From an uncultured Collinsella sp. (lineage in GTDB: Bacteria > Actinomycetota > Coriobacteriia > Coriobacteriales > Coriobacteriaceae), in NCBI GenBank assembly GCA_934654585.1, contig CAKUGF010000022.1, positions 1 through 30,860 on the forward strand: a stretch of DNA of 30,860 nt, read 5' to 3'. Numbering within the stretch: position 1 is the stretch's first letter; each line of letters starts with the position of its first letter. Below, piece after piece: positions 8,112 through 16,028 of the stretch. The notes under the pieces are model-generated. The model saw only the letters and a list, made by a program, of their open reading frames with translations. It had not been told where the DNA came from and made no database searches. A program made the position numbers and the translations under genes.

Positions 8112-9215
8112 ATGTCCAAGCCGCGTCGTCGTAAGCAGAAAAAGCAGGTCAAGGCCGAGCTCAAGCTCAGGCAGTTTGCTGCAACCGAGCTTTCCGACCA
8201 GCTTGCCGCCCAACACTCCGCCGCCGACCTGCCGCGCTTTATGATCGACACGGTCGCCGGCGCCTATGCCCCCGCCGATGCCGAGCTCATGATCGAGGGC
8301 TTCGGCGCCGCTGCCGCACGCCCGGTCACGCTGCGCGCCAACACGCTCAAGGCGACCGCCGAGTACATCGCCGCCGCACTCGCCGAGGCCGGCATCGCGC
8401 ACCAAACCGTTACCTGGTATCCGGACGCCTTCATCCTGCCCGAGGCCCAGGTTTCCAACCTGTGGGACCTCGACATCTACCGCGACGGCAAGATCTACTT
8501 GCAAAGCCTGTCGTCCATGATGCCGCCGTTGGTCCTGGGCGCCCAGGCAGGCGAGGACATCCTGGACATGTGCGCGGCCCCCGGCGGCAAGACGACGCAG
8601 ATCGCCGCCCTCACGCAGGGACAGGCGCACCTTACCGCCTGCGAGATGAGCATTCCCCGCGCCGAGAAGCTCGAAGCCAACCTTGACCGCCAAGGCGCAA
8701 AAAACGTGCCCGTCATGCGCATCGACGCACGCGAGCTCGACGAGTTCTTCCGCTTTGACCGTATCCTGCTCGACGCTCCCTGCACCGGCACGGGCACCGT
8801 CATCAGCGGCAACGAGAAGAGTCTGCGCGGCCTCACCGAGCAGCTGCTTTGCAAGTGCGCCCGCTCGCAGCGCGCGCTTCTAGACCGCGCCATGGGAGCC
8901 CTCAAACCGGGCGGCACGCTCGTCTATTCCACTTGTTCGATTATGCCGCAGGAAAACGAGGACGCCCTGCAAGAGGCCCTCGACAAGCATATGGACTGCG
9001 AGCTCATTCCCCTCGACGGCACGCCGAGCGAAAGCGAAGCGCGCCGCGCCCAGGATGCCGGCGAGAAGCCGCGCATCGAGTCCAACGCTCTCACCGAGGC
9101 AATCGCCGCGGGTCAGGTATCGGCCATCACCAACGGCATGCCCGGCACGCTCACCATCCCACCCAGCCGTGACTTTGAGGGCTTCTACATCGCCCTGATC
9201 CGAAAACGCAGCTAG
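8112..9215 (+). CDS. RsmB/RsmF-type (NOL1/NOP2/Sun) RNA m5C methyltransferase
   Basis: A 367-aa SAM-dependent methyltransferase for cytosine-5 in RNA, probably rRNA. The SAM-binding motif DMCAAPGGKTTQ is at residues 152-163. The motif IV proline-cysteine DAPCTGTGT gives C224 and the motif VI YSTCS gives catalytic C275, so both cysteines needed for the covalent mechanism are present. The N-terminus is very basic (SKPRRRKQKKQ) and may help bind RNA. The C-terminus ends with GFYIALIRK, typical of the family. It lacks the NusB-like domain of RsmB and a C-terminal PUA region is not obvious, so the exact target base is not assigned. ATG 8112 follows an AAGGAAAG ribosome site. Confidence 0.92.
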   Translation: MSKPRRRKQKKQVKAELKLRQFAATELSDQLAAQHSAADLPRFMIDTVAGAYAPADAELMIEGFGAAAARPVTLRANTLKATAEYIAAALAEAGIAHQTVTWYPDAFILPEAQVSNLWDLDIYRDGKIYLQSLSSMMPPLVLGAQAGEDILDMCAAPGGKTTQIAALTQGQAHLTACEMSIPRAEKLEANLDRQGAKNVPVMRIDARELDEFFRFDRILLDAPCTGTGTVISGNEKSLRGLTEQLLCKCARSQRALLDRAMGALKPGGTLVYSTCSIMPQENEDALQEALDKHMDCELIPLDGTPSESEARRAQDAGEKPRIESNALTEAIAAGQVSAITNGMPGTLTIPPSRDFEGFYIALIRKRS

Positions 9216-9239
9216 CGCACGGATTCAAAACTCAACGAG

Positions 9240-9410
9240 CTATCTCTGTGCGCGCTTGTCCTGCTGGTCACGGTGCTGCTTAAGTGCCTCGCGTTCCTTG
9301 CGCTCGGCTCTTTTGCCTTTAATGGCCGTAACCACAAAGTAGATGACCGCGGCGGCTACGATTGCGCCCACACACAGGCCAATCGAGCCCAACATTGCTG
9401 TGAATTCCAT
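9240..9410 (-). CDS. 56-aa single-pass membrane protein
   Basis: This short reading frame runs from ATG 9408-9410 to TAG 9240-9242. It begins MEFTAMLGSIGLCVG, has one transmembrane segment at about residues 6-30 (VGAIVAAAVIYFVVTAI), and then a strongly charged tail rich in K, R, E and Q. AGAGAGGTGA lies just upstream as a plausible ribosome site. The hydrophobic-then-charged arrangement and ribosome site argue it is real. It is convergent with the methyltransferase gene and stands alone. Function unknown. Confidence 0.6.
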   Translation of the reverse strand: MEFTAMLGSIGLCVGAIVAAAVIYFVVTAIKGKRAERKEREALKQHRDQQDKRAQR

Positions 9411-9601
9411 TCCGCGTCACCTCTCTTTTAAACGGGACATTCAAGATAGCACCTCAATACCCGCCACCACAGCTCCTTCACGTTCGCCGGCCCTTCGGTC
9501 TAACGGATGGCGCAGCGGGGAAAAATCAACTCGTCAAACGATTTAGCAAGCACAACGCTGCCGGCACCCCGCCGGCCACCATCGCATAGAATCGAGCCTC
9601 C

Positions 9602-10693
9602 ATGGATACCCTCAACGACCTAAACGAGCGCGTCGACGCCTTTGTCGGCACCAGCTCCTTCGACACGCCAGTCACGGCAAACGACCAAGCCCCCATCGAT
9701 GTTCCCGCCGAGGTTCACGAGGACATCGTCGCCTCGGTCGACTTCTCCGAGGTTGAGCTTGCAGACGAATTTACCGAGCCCCAGGTGGCCGTAACTCCCA
9801 ACGGCCTTTTGCCCATGGAGCCGCTGCCCATCGACGGGCGTCTGCGCAAGGCGGCTCTCCGCATGCCCGATGAGATCGAGGAGGCCAGCGGCTTTACGCT
9901 CTTCGGTCGTCGCATCAAGTCGCTTATCTACACCACCGACGTCGCGGTCATCCGCAACTCCAACGCCGATGCCGTGTTTGCCGTTTACCCCTTCACGCCA
10001 CAGCCGGCCATTACGCAGGCGCTGTTGACCGTCGCCGAGTGCCCGGTCTTTGTAGGCGTGGGCGGCGGAACTACGACCGGCAAGCGCTCCGTACAGATGG
10101 CAGCCGTCTCCGAGATGCAGGGCGCGGCGGGCTGCGTGGTCAACTCCCCCGCCACTGCCGAGATGGTCGAACACATCACCAATCTTGCAGACATCCCCGT
10201 CATCGCTACGGTCGTTCGCTGCGACGACGATGCTCACGCCAAAGTGCGCGCCGGAGCCAAAATCCTCAACATCGCGGCCGGCAAGAACACGCCGCAGGTC
10301 CTGCGTGAACTGCGCGAGCACTATCCCAACCTGCCGCTCATCGCACCTGGCGGCAAAACACCCGAGAGCATCCGTGAGACCATCGCCGCCGGCGCCAACG
10401 CCATCATCTGGACGCCGCCTTCGGCCCAACAGCTGCAGACCGACATGATGCAGCGCTATCGCAAGATGAAGGAAGACGCCACGCCTGTCATCTCGCGCGA
10501 CGATGTGCCCATTATCGACCAGGTCGCCGCCGCCGAGGTCAGCCAGGTCGAGAACATGAATCCCGACGTGCCGATTCCCGACGAAGTCATCGAGCGCGTC
10601 GCCTCGATCCACGAGCGCGTCGAGGAGCGTCGCGCCAACCGCGGCCTCAAGCCGTCACTGCACGGCTTCTTCTTCCGCGGAAAGAAACGCTAG
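9602..10693 (+). CDS. TIM-barrel protein of unknown substrate (ThiG/KDPG-aldolase-like fold)
   Basis: 363 aa. The first 85 residues are acidic and of low complexity. From about 95 to 290 there is an alternating strand-helix pattern of a beta/alpha barrel, with FVGVGGGTTTGKRS, PVIATVVRCDDDAHAKVRAGAKILNI and APGGKTPESIRETIAAGANAI. The last resembles the phosphate-binding strand of ThiG/KDPG-aldolase-type barrels. The C-terminus is basic (FFFRGKKR). No catalytic lysine can be assigned with confidence. ATG 9602 has no strong ribosome site, so the start may lie downstream. A clear terminator follows. It is a single gene with no informative partner. Confidence 0.75.
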   Translation: MDTLNDLNERVDAFVGTSSFDTPVTANDQAPIDVPAEVHEDIVASVDFSEVELADEFTEPQVAVTPNGLLPMEPLPIDGRLRKAALRMPDEIEEASGFTLFGRRIKSLIYTTDVAVIRNSNADAVFAVYPFTPQPAITQALLTVAECPVFVGVGGGTTTGKRSVQMAAVSEMQGAAGCVVNSPATAEMVEHITNLADIPVIATVVRCDDDAHAKVRAGAKILNIAAGKNTPQVLRELREHYPNLPLIAPGGKTPESIRETIAAGANAIIWTPPSAQQLQTDMMQRYRKMKEDATPVISRDDVPIIDQVAAAEVSQVENMNPDVPIPDEVIERVASIHERVEERRANRGLKPSLHGFFFRGKKR

Positions 10694-10704
10694 CAAAACA
10701 TCTT

Positions 10705-10740
10705 GGCCCGCCCCACAAACGTGAGGCGGGCCGTTTTCGT
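10705..10740 (+). terminator. Rho-independent terminator after the TIM-barrel gene
   Basis: GGCCCGCC (10705-10712) pairs with GGCGGGCC (10725-10732) around a 12-base loop and is followed by GTTTTCGTTT. It starts 12 bases after the stop codon. Confidence 0.85.
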
Positions 10741-10773
10741 TTGAGCAATCATGCAGCGACGTGATGGGGCAAA

Positions 10774-11664
10774 TTAATCCACGCGCTTGTCGCCCATAAA
10801 GAAGAGCGCCACCGTACCAGGTCCGGTGTGCGAACCGATCAGAGCACCGATATTGTTGATCTCAATCTTGCCTTTGAGCTGCGGAACCTGTTCCTCAATC
10901 AGCGCTGCAACGGCCTCGGCATCCTCTCGGCACGCCGAATGGGACAAGATGCACTTACCCGAATAATCCGCACCGTCCTGCACGTGTGCCATCATGGTCT
11001 TAGCCATCTCGGAAATCGCACGCTTCTTAGTGCGAATCTTCTCACGTGGCGACAGCCTGCCCTCGCAATCGACCGTCATAAGCGGGCAGATCTTGAGCGC
11101 AGAGCCGATAATCGCGCTGGCCGCCGAGATACGACCGCCGCGCAGGTAGCTCGACAGATCGGTCGAGAAGAACCAGTGGTGAAGGTTGAGTTTATGCTCC
11201 TCAATCCAAGCGGCCGTCTCGTCGAGTGAAGCGCCGCTATCGCGAACGTCGGCGGCACATTCCGCCAACAGGCCAAAGCCCGAAGACGCCGCTAACGAAT
11301 CGATGACACGCACCTTGCCGCCCTGGGGATAGCGATCCGCGAGCATCTGTGCCGCAACGCAGGCCGATCCATACGTGCCCGAAATACCCGACGACAACGT
11401 CAGGTGCAGCACGTCTTTGCCCTCGGCAACAAACGGCTCCCAAAACTCCTCGTACTCGCCCACGCTCACCTGAGACGTCTTGGGCATGGCGCCCGCGGCA
11501 ATCTGGGCAAAAAACTCGTCCGGCGTAATCGACTGATACAGATTGTCCGTATAGACAACATCGTCGATCTCGTAATGAAAACACACGACAGGGATATTGC
11601 GCGACGCAAAGAACTCACGGGTTCGGTCGGCGGCGGATTCACAGGTCAGGACAAAATCACTCAT
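10774..11664 (-). CDS. DegV-family fatty-acid-binding protein
   Basis: A 296-aa DegV domain protein. The DegV fold binds a single fatty acid; in Gram-positive bacteria the related FakB proteins present fatty acids to FakA kinase for phosphorylation and phospholipid synthesis. Signatures seen are the N-terminal strand DFVLTCESAADRT, a TSQVSVGEYEEFW block, LTLSSGISGTYGSA (conserved fatty-acid carboxylate site region), VIDSLAASSGFGLL and SYLRGGRISAASA, with a C-terminal SHTGPGTVALFF. The start is ATG 11662-11664: AAGGAG at 11671-11676 is 6 bases upstream, and the in-frame extension to 11835 has no coding look. FakA is not in the window, so the partner cannot be judged. Confidence 0.93.
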   Translation of the reverse strand: MSDFVLTCESAADRTREFFASRNIPVVCFHYEIDDVVYTDNLYQSITPDEFFAQIAAGAMPKTSQVSVGEYEEFWEPFVAEGKDVLHLTLSSGISGTYGSACVAAQMLADRYPQGGKVRVIDSLAASSGFGLLAECAADVRDSGASLDETAAWIEEHKLNLHHWFFSTDLSSYLRGGRISAASAIIGSALKICPLMTVDCEGRLSPREKIRTKKRAISEMAKTMMAHVQDGADYSGKCILSHSACREDAEAVAALIEEQVPQLKGKIEINNIGALIGSHTGPGTVALFFMGDKRVD

Positions 11665-11982
11665 ATGAGGCTCCTTACGTATTGCTGCGCAAATTATCGC
11701 ACAGCGAGCCTGCATACGGTACAAATGTCCACTATTTACCAAATCGAACCATTCGTATTGAACATCTTTATCATGAACATCCCATCGCCGCCGTGAGCCA
11801 ACATAGGCAAATACATCCCCTTTATCTCCACTCAACCGACATATCTACCTCCACTAAATCGATTTAGCAAACCGTTCAGCCGACAATTCAGCCGCTGGAG
11901 CAAAATCGAAACAAAAGCGGCGCATACTGATAAACGTTTGCCGCTATTTATCAGTTTTACCAACCCCATCGGAAGGTGTTTC
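11665..11982. promoter_or_regulatory. Divergent degV-fbp intergenic region with two palindromes
   Basis: This 318-base region holds no gene. Toward degV there is a candidate -10 GATAAT (minus strand, 11693-11698), preceded by TGC as in an extended -10. Toward fbp there is a perfect 14-bp palindrome CTAAATCGATTTAG (11854-11867), and a 9-bp inverted repeat ACTGATAAA (11926-11934) / TTTATCAGT (11947-11955) 27 bases before the fbp start. The latter two look like operators or small hairpins; the regulator is unknown. Confidence 0.4.
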
Positions 11983-13899
11983 ATGGTCGCATTCGATCGC
12001 AATCCGCAAGACTTTAAGTATCTGCGTCTGCTATCGAGACAGTTCCCCACCGAGCAATCCGCGTTCACCGAGATCATCAATCTCTCGGCCATCCTCAACC
12101 TGCCCAAGGGCACCGAGCATTTTATGAGCGATGTGCATGGCGAGTACGAGGCCTTTATGCACATCCTCAACAACTGCTCGGGCGTCGTGCGCGAGCATGT
12201 CGACGAGATCTTTGGCGACACGCTCTCCTTTGACGAGAAGGGCGAACTGTGCACGCTCATCTACTACCCGCGCGAGAAGATCGACCTGGTCCGCAACCAG
12301 CGCGAGGACTCGCCCACCTGGTACAAGACGATGCTCGACCAGCTCATCATGGTCGCCCGCTCGCTTTCGAGCCGCTACACGCGCTCCAAGGTGCGTAAGG
12401 CCATCCCGCGCGACTACGCCTACATCATCGACGAGCTGCTGCACACGCACCCGGACGAGAACAACTACCGCGTGCGCTATCACGAGCGCATCGTGGAGTC
12501 CATTCTGGAGACCGCCAGCGCCGACGACTTTATCGAGTCGCTCGCTTCGCTCATCAAGCGCCTGGCCGTCGACCACCTTCATTTGGTGGGCGACATCTTC
12601 GACCGTGGCGGCGGCGCGGCCAAGATCATGGACCGCCTGCTCACCTACCATTCGCTCGACATTCAGTGGGGTAACCACGACCTGCTGTGGATGGGCGCCG
12701 CTGCCGGCGAGCCCGCCTGCATCGCAACGGTGCTGCGCAACAACCTGCGCTATGACAACTACGAGATCCTGGAGAACGACTACGGCATCTCGCTGCGCGA
12801 ACTCGTCGCCTTCGCCGACGCCACCTACACCGCCGGCGAGTCTATCACCCCGCTCATCAAGGCCATCAACGTGTTGCTCTTTAAGCTCGAGGGCCAGATT
12901 ATCCAGCGCCACCCCGAGTTCGATATGACCGACCGCCTGCTGCTCGACAAGATCGATCACGACTCCGGCACGGTCACGCTCGCCGACGGCAGCGTGTGGC
13001 CGCTCACGACCAACGACTTCCCCACCGTCGACCCGGCGGACCCCTACACGCTCACGCCCGAGGAGCAACACATTATCGACAAGCTCGTGTCCGAGTTTGT
13101 CACCGCCGATCACCTGCATCGTCATATGGATTTCCTCTATTCCCACGGCTCGATGTACAAGGTCACCAACGGCAACCTGCTGTTCCACGGCTGCGTGCCG
13201 CTCAACGAGGACGGCACCTTTAGCAGCATGAATTGCCTGGGCACCTGGCACGCCGGCCGCGATTATCTCGATTTTTGCGACCACGTCGCCCGCCGCGCCT
13301 GGCGCGTGGGCGACCGCGACGCCCTCGACTGGATGTGGTACCTGTGGATTGGCTTTAACTCACCCGCCAGCGGACGCTTGGTGCGCACCTTTGAGCGCGC
13401 CTATATCGCCGATAAGAGCACCTGGGTCGAGCCGATGGATCCTTACTACACGCTCACCGCGTCGCCCGCGGTCTGCGACGATATCATGCGCGAGTTTGGC
13501 GTCGCGCCCATGGCATGCTCCCCGACCGGTCACATCATCAACGGCCATACGCCCGTTAAGACCACCAAGGGCGAGCAGCCCATTCGGGCCGAGGGCAAGC
13601 TGCTAGTCATCGACGGCGGCTTCTGCCGCGCCTACCATCCCAAGACGGGCATTGCCGGCTATACGCTCATCTCCAGCTCGCGCGGCTGCCGTCTCAAGTC
13701 ACATCGGGCCTTTACCACTGTTGCCGAGGCGCTGACCCGCAATGTGGATATCGAGAGTGAGACCAACCGCTTTGACCAGGCAGACCGCCGCCGCATGGTC
13801 AGCGATACCGACACCGGCGTCAAAATTCGCAGCCAAATCCAAGACCTGCGCCAGCTGCTCGATGCATATAGAAACGGTGCTATCGAGGAGCGCGCCTAG
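11983..13899 (+). CDS. fbp: Class III fructose-1,6-bisphosphatase
   Basis: A 638-aa gluconeogenic enzyme of the Bacillus/clostridial type that hydrolyses fructose-1,6-bisphosphate to fructose-6-phosphate in the cytoplasm. It belongs to the metallophosphatase superfamily, and the metal-binding blocks are visible in order: MSDVHGEYEAF, HLVGDIFDRGG, QWGNHDLLWMGA, LLFHGCVPLNEDG and INGHTPVK. The length matches the family (about 640-670 aa). ATG 11983 follows GGAAGGTG; the frame extends 15 codons upstream without a good start. An inverted repeat just upstream may regulate it. It is followed by the two GtrA genes, with no clear metabolic connection. Confidence 0.96.
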   Translation: MVAFDRNPQDFKYLRLLSRQFPTEQSAFTEIINLSAILNLPKGTEHFMSDVHGEYEAFMHILNNCSGVVREHVDEIFGDTLSFDEKGELCTLIYYPREKIDLVRNQREDSPTWYKTMLDQLIMVARSLSSRYTRSKVRKAIPRDYAYIIDELLHTHPDENNYRVRYHERIVESILETASADDFIESLASLIKRLAVDHLHLVGDIFDRGGGAAKIMDRLLTYHSLDIQWGNHDLLWMGAAAGEPACIATVLRNNLRYDNYEILENDYGISLRELVAFADATYTAGESITPLIKAINVLLFKLEGQIIQRHPEFDMTDRLLLDKIDHDSGTVTLADGSVWPLTTNDFPTVDPADPYTLTPEEQHIIDKLVSEFVTADHLHRHMDFLYSHGSMYKVTNGNLLFHGCVPLNEDGTFSSMNCLGTWHAGRDYLDFCDHVARRAWRVGDRDALDWMWYLWIGFNSPASGRLVRTFERAYIADKSTWVEPMDPYYTLTASPAVCDDIMREFGVAPMACSPTGHIINGHTPVKTTKGEQPIRAEGKLLVIDGGFCRAYHPKTGIAGYTLISSSRGCRLKSHRAFTTVAEALTRNVDIESETNRFDQADRRRMVSDTDTGVKIRSQIQDLRQLLDAYRNGAIEERA

Positions 13900-13905
13900 C
13901 TCCGT

Positions 13906-13948
13906 CCGTGGGGATTGGCTAAACTTGCTGAGTTTGTCATCCCCACGG
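13906..13948 (+). repeat. Nested hairpin between fbp and the first gtrA-like gene
   Basis: CCGTGGGGAT (13906-13915) pairs with ATCCCCACGG (13939-13948). Inside it AAACT (13921-13925) pairs with AGTTT (13931-13935). No T-run follows, so it is not a standard terminator. It lies 7 bases after the fbp stop and 29 before the next start, and could be an RNA-processing or attenuation structure. Confidence 0.5.
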
Positions 13949-13977
13949 CGCGCCGGCGCCACCCTAAGGCAGGTACC

Positions 13978-14373
13978 ATGCAAAAGCTCATCGCGCAGAT
14001 CATGAAGTTTGGCGTCGTCGGCGTCATTGCCACTGTCATCGACTTTGGCATCATGAATCTGCTCCATTACGGTCTGGGCCTCAATATCCTGATCGCCAAC
14101 ACCAGCGGCTTTATCGTCTCGCTCATCTTTAACTACGTCGCGAGCATGAAGTACGTGTTTGCACACAAGGAGGGCATGAGTCGCCGCCGCGAGTTCATCA
14201 TCTTTGTCGTGTTGTCCGTTATTGGCCTGGCGCTCAACGATGGCATCGTGCTGGCCCTCAACGCCGGCCTGGGCCTCGAGGCCAATATCGCCAAGATTTG
14301 CGCTACTGCGCTGGTCATGGTCTACAACTTTGTAACGCGCAAGATTTTCTTGGAGGGCGAGCAGACCAAGTAG
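13978..14373 (+). CDS. GtrA-family membrane protein (copy 1)
   Basis: 131 aa with four predicted membrane segments. The start FGVVGVIATVIDFGIMNLL and the central block NYVASMKYVF are typical of GtrA/PF04138. Members are thought to help move lipid-linked sugars (undecaprenyl-phosphate glucose and similar) across the membrane or to assist cell-wall glycosylation. ATG 13978 follows AAGGCAGG. A close paralogue lies 219 bases downstream: both share MKYVF, EGMSRxREF, LSVIGL and LND. The glycosyltransferase partner usual for GtrA is not in the window. Confidence 0.9.
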   Translation: MQKLIAQIMKFGVVGVIATVIDFGIMNLLHYGLGLNILIANTSGFIVSLIFNYVASMKYVFAHKEGMSRRREFIIFVVLSVIGLALNDGIVLALNAGLGLEANIAKICATALVMVYNFVTRKIFLEGEQTK

Positions 14374-14396
14374 CCGGCTTCCTCGTTGCACTGCGG

Positions 14397-14440
14397 GGCC
14401 CACGGACGACGCGCGTCGAGCGCAGCGTTATTCGTGGGCC
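14397..14440 (+). terminator. Hairpin after gtrA-like copy 1, possible terminator
   Basis: GGCCCACG (14397-14404) pairs with CGTGGGCC (14433-14440). Its loop contains the 12-base palindrome CGACGCGCGTCG (14407-14418). The following bases TTGCTCGTTT are only moderately T-rich, so termination is uncertain. Confidence 0.45.
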
Positions 14441-14490
14441 TTGCTCGTTTACGGGAAGATTTGCAACGCTTGCGGATTACCTCTTGAATA

Positions 14491-14519
14491 TTTGGCAAGT
14501 TCGTATAGTTCTTGCCAAA
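14491..14519 (+). promoter_or_regulatory. Palindromic operator-like site before gtrA-like copy 2
   Basis: TTTGGCAAG (14491-14499) and CTTGCCAAA (14511-14519) form a perfect 9-bp inverted repeat separated by 11 bases containing TATAGT (14504-14509), a possible -10 box. An operator overlapping a promoter would give copy 2 its own regulated transcription. No matching -35 is convincing. Confidence 0.35.
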
Positions 14520-14592
14520 GACCTTACGTTTCCCGTGCAAAAGCTCTAAAGTAACTCGTTGCTCGATTCATCAACGCATTGGATGTGATTAC

Positions 14593-14997
14593 GTGCGCAA
14601 GGCACTGGCACAACCTCATACCAAGCAGTTCCTCAAGTTCGCTGTCGTGGGCCTTATCTCCTTTGGCATCGACTGGGGCATGCTCATTGCGCTCGTCGAG
14701 CAGTTCCACCTCAACTTTTTGATGAGCACCACGGTCTCGTTTATCACGTCCGTCGTGGTCAACTACTGGCTCAGCATGAAGTACGTGTTCGACCATCGCG
14801 AGGGCATGAGCCGCAAGCGCGAGTTCACGATCTTCACCATCCTGTCGGTGATTGGTTTGGGTCTCAACGACCTGTACATGTTTGTGGGCGTCACGTTTTT
14901 GAGCATTGGCTACCAGGCCATGAAGGCCATCGCCACGTTCCTGGTCACCTGGTACAACTACTTCAGCCGTCGCTTCTTCCTCGAGGGCGCGCAGTAG
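14593..14997 (+). CDS. GtrA-family membrane protein (copy 2)
   Basis: 134 aa, four membrane segments, clearly homologous to copy 1 (FAVVGLISFGIDWGM, NYWLSMKYVF, EGMSRKREF, LSVIGLGLND). It probably arose by tandem duplication but has diverged over most of its length, which suggests separate roles. The start is proposed at GTG 14593-14595 after GGATG; the frame runs further upstream but those residues do not resemble GtrA. It is closed by a strong terminator at 15027-15060. Confidence 0.88.
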   Translation: MRKALAQPHTKQFLKFAVVGLISFGIDWGMLIALVEQFHLNFLMSTTVSFITSVVVNYWLSMKYVFDHREGMSRKREFTIFTILSVIGLGLNDLYMFVGVTFLSIGYQAMKAIATFLVTWYNYFSRRFFLEGAQ

Positions 14998-15026
14998 CAG
15001 TTAATTCGACATTTGCTTGAAGGTAT

Positions 15027-15060
15027 AACCGGTTGGAATTCCCGTTCCAACCGGTTTTTT
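15027..15060 (+). terminator. Rho-independent terminator after gtrA-like copy 2
   Basis: AACCGGTTGGAA (15027-15038) pairs with TTCCAACCGGTT (15045-15056) around a 6-base loop, followed by an uninterrupted T-run to 15060. Confidence 0.92.
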
Positions 15061-15099
15061 GTTTGCCGAGAGACCCGGCGACCCAGTCCTCTACGCATG

Positions 15100-15137
15100 A
15101 AAACGGGCGGCTCGGATGTTTGTCCGAACCGCCCGTT
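15100..15137 (-). terminator. Terminator of the DUF4430 surface operon
   Basis: AAACGGGCGGCTCGGA (15101-15116) and TCCGAACCGCCCGTTT (15122-15137) form a GC-rich hairpin with a central two-base mismatch. Read on the minus strand it ends in TTTT and lies 22 bases after the stop of the DUF4430 gene. Confidence 0.85.
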
Positions 15138-15158
15138 TGGCGTGTTATGTCGAGGCCT

Positions 15159-16028
15159 CTAGCCTGTAACGTAATACCAGACTACGTTGTCGCCGTTTTT
15201 GAGAACGTAGTTGCTGCAGGCCGTCATGGGCGTTGTGCCGTTGACGGAGTACATCCAGCCACTCGTGCCGCCGTGCTCCTTCTCGGCCAAACCGCCAATA
15301 GCGGCGACATACGTGCCGTACGATGAGCCGTGCGCATTCACGGAAAGGCCCAGGGCGCACAGGGCATCGTAGACAGTAGCGCCCTCGTTAAAGGTGAAGG
15401 TGCCGCCAGAAGACACAGGATTGCCCACGGCGCTCGACGTAACCGAGACCGTCACTGTGACATAGCCAGACTGCTGCGAGCCGTCCTGATTGCCTGCAGA
15501 GGCGCCGCCACTGTTGGATGCAGACCCACCGCCAGACACCGAGCCACCGCCCGAAGAAGAGCCGTCAGAAGAACTCGATCCACCAGCGGATTCGGAGCCC
15601 TGTCCGGCAGACGTGTTGTTGGACTTCTTGCCGCCCTTGCCTTCGGACTTCTTCTCCTTCGAATCCTTTTTTGAGTCCTTCGACCCGTCCTTCGCATTGT
15701 CCGAAGATTTGGAGTCATTGGACGCAACCTTGCCCGAAACGGTAGTCGAGCCGGAAACCGACGCATCCTTGGCAACGACGCTCTCCCCTGTCACAGCCCG
15801 CGCAATCCAGTCGATGGACCATGCACCGCTGACAGAGGGGTGGACAAAACCCAACGAGACGACAATGAGAGCAATACAGGCGGCTGTCAGGGCGCCAACA
15901 AGCGCCTTGCGCCGAGGGGCGGACGCCGCCGAAGCGGCGCCCTTTTGCTTTGTATCGTCAAGCTGGATGAACGACGAGTCGGGCTGCTTGGACTCGGCGT
16001 CCTGTGGCTTATTGGACACAGCCCTCAC
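15159..16028 (-). CDS. Membrane-anchored DUF4430 (transcobalamin-like) protein
   Basis: 289 aa. A cytoplasmic head of about 42 residues is followed by one membrane segment (about 43-66, ALVGALTAACIALIVVSLGF), then a long Ser/Gly/Lys/Asp-rich linker (about 95-185), and a C-terminal domain (about 190-289) containing FTFNEGATVYDALCALGL, TSGWMYSVNG and LKNGDNVVWYYV. That last pattern is DUF4430, related to the C-terminal domain of transcobalamin/intrinsic factor. The topology suggests a tethered extracellular binding domain. The start is GTG 16026-16028, directly abutting the TAG of the preceding gene, so the two are translationally coupled and share the cobalamin riboswitch upstream. Corrinoid binding is an inference from family and regulation; other DUF4430 proteins may bind other ligands. 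Confidence 0.85.
   Translation of the reverse strand: MRAVSNKPQDAESKQPDSSFIQLDDTKQKGAASAASAPRRKALVGALTAACIALIVVSLGFVHPSVSGAWSIDWIARAVTGESVVAKDASVSGSTTVSGKVASNDSKSSDNAKDGSKDSKKDSKEKKSEGKGGKKSNNTSAGQGSESAGGSSSSDGSSSGGGSVSGGGSASNSGGASAGNQDGSQQSGYVTVTVSVTSSAVGNPVSSGGTFTFNEGATVYDALCALGLSVNAHGSSYGTYVAAIGGLAEKEHGGTSGWMYSVNGTTPMTACSNYVLKNGDNVVWYYVTG

Noticed and set aside
12031..13284. 417-aa open frame opposite fbp
   Set aside because: Lies wholly within the antisense of a conserved phosphatase and carries no motif.
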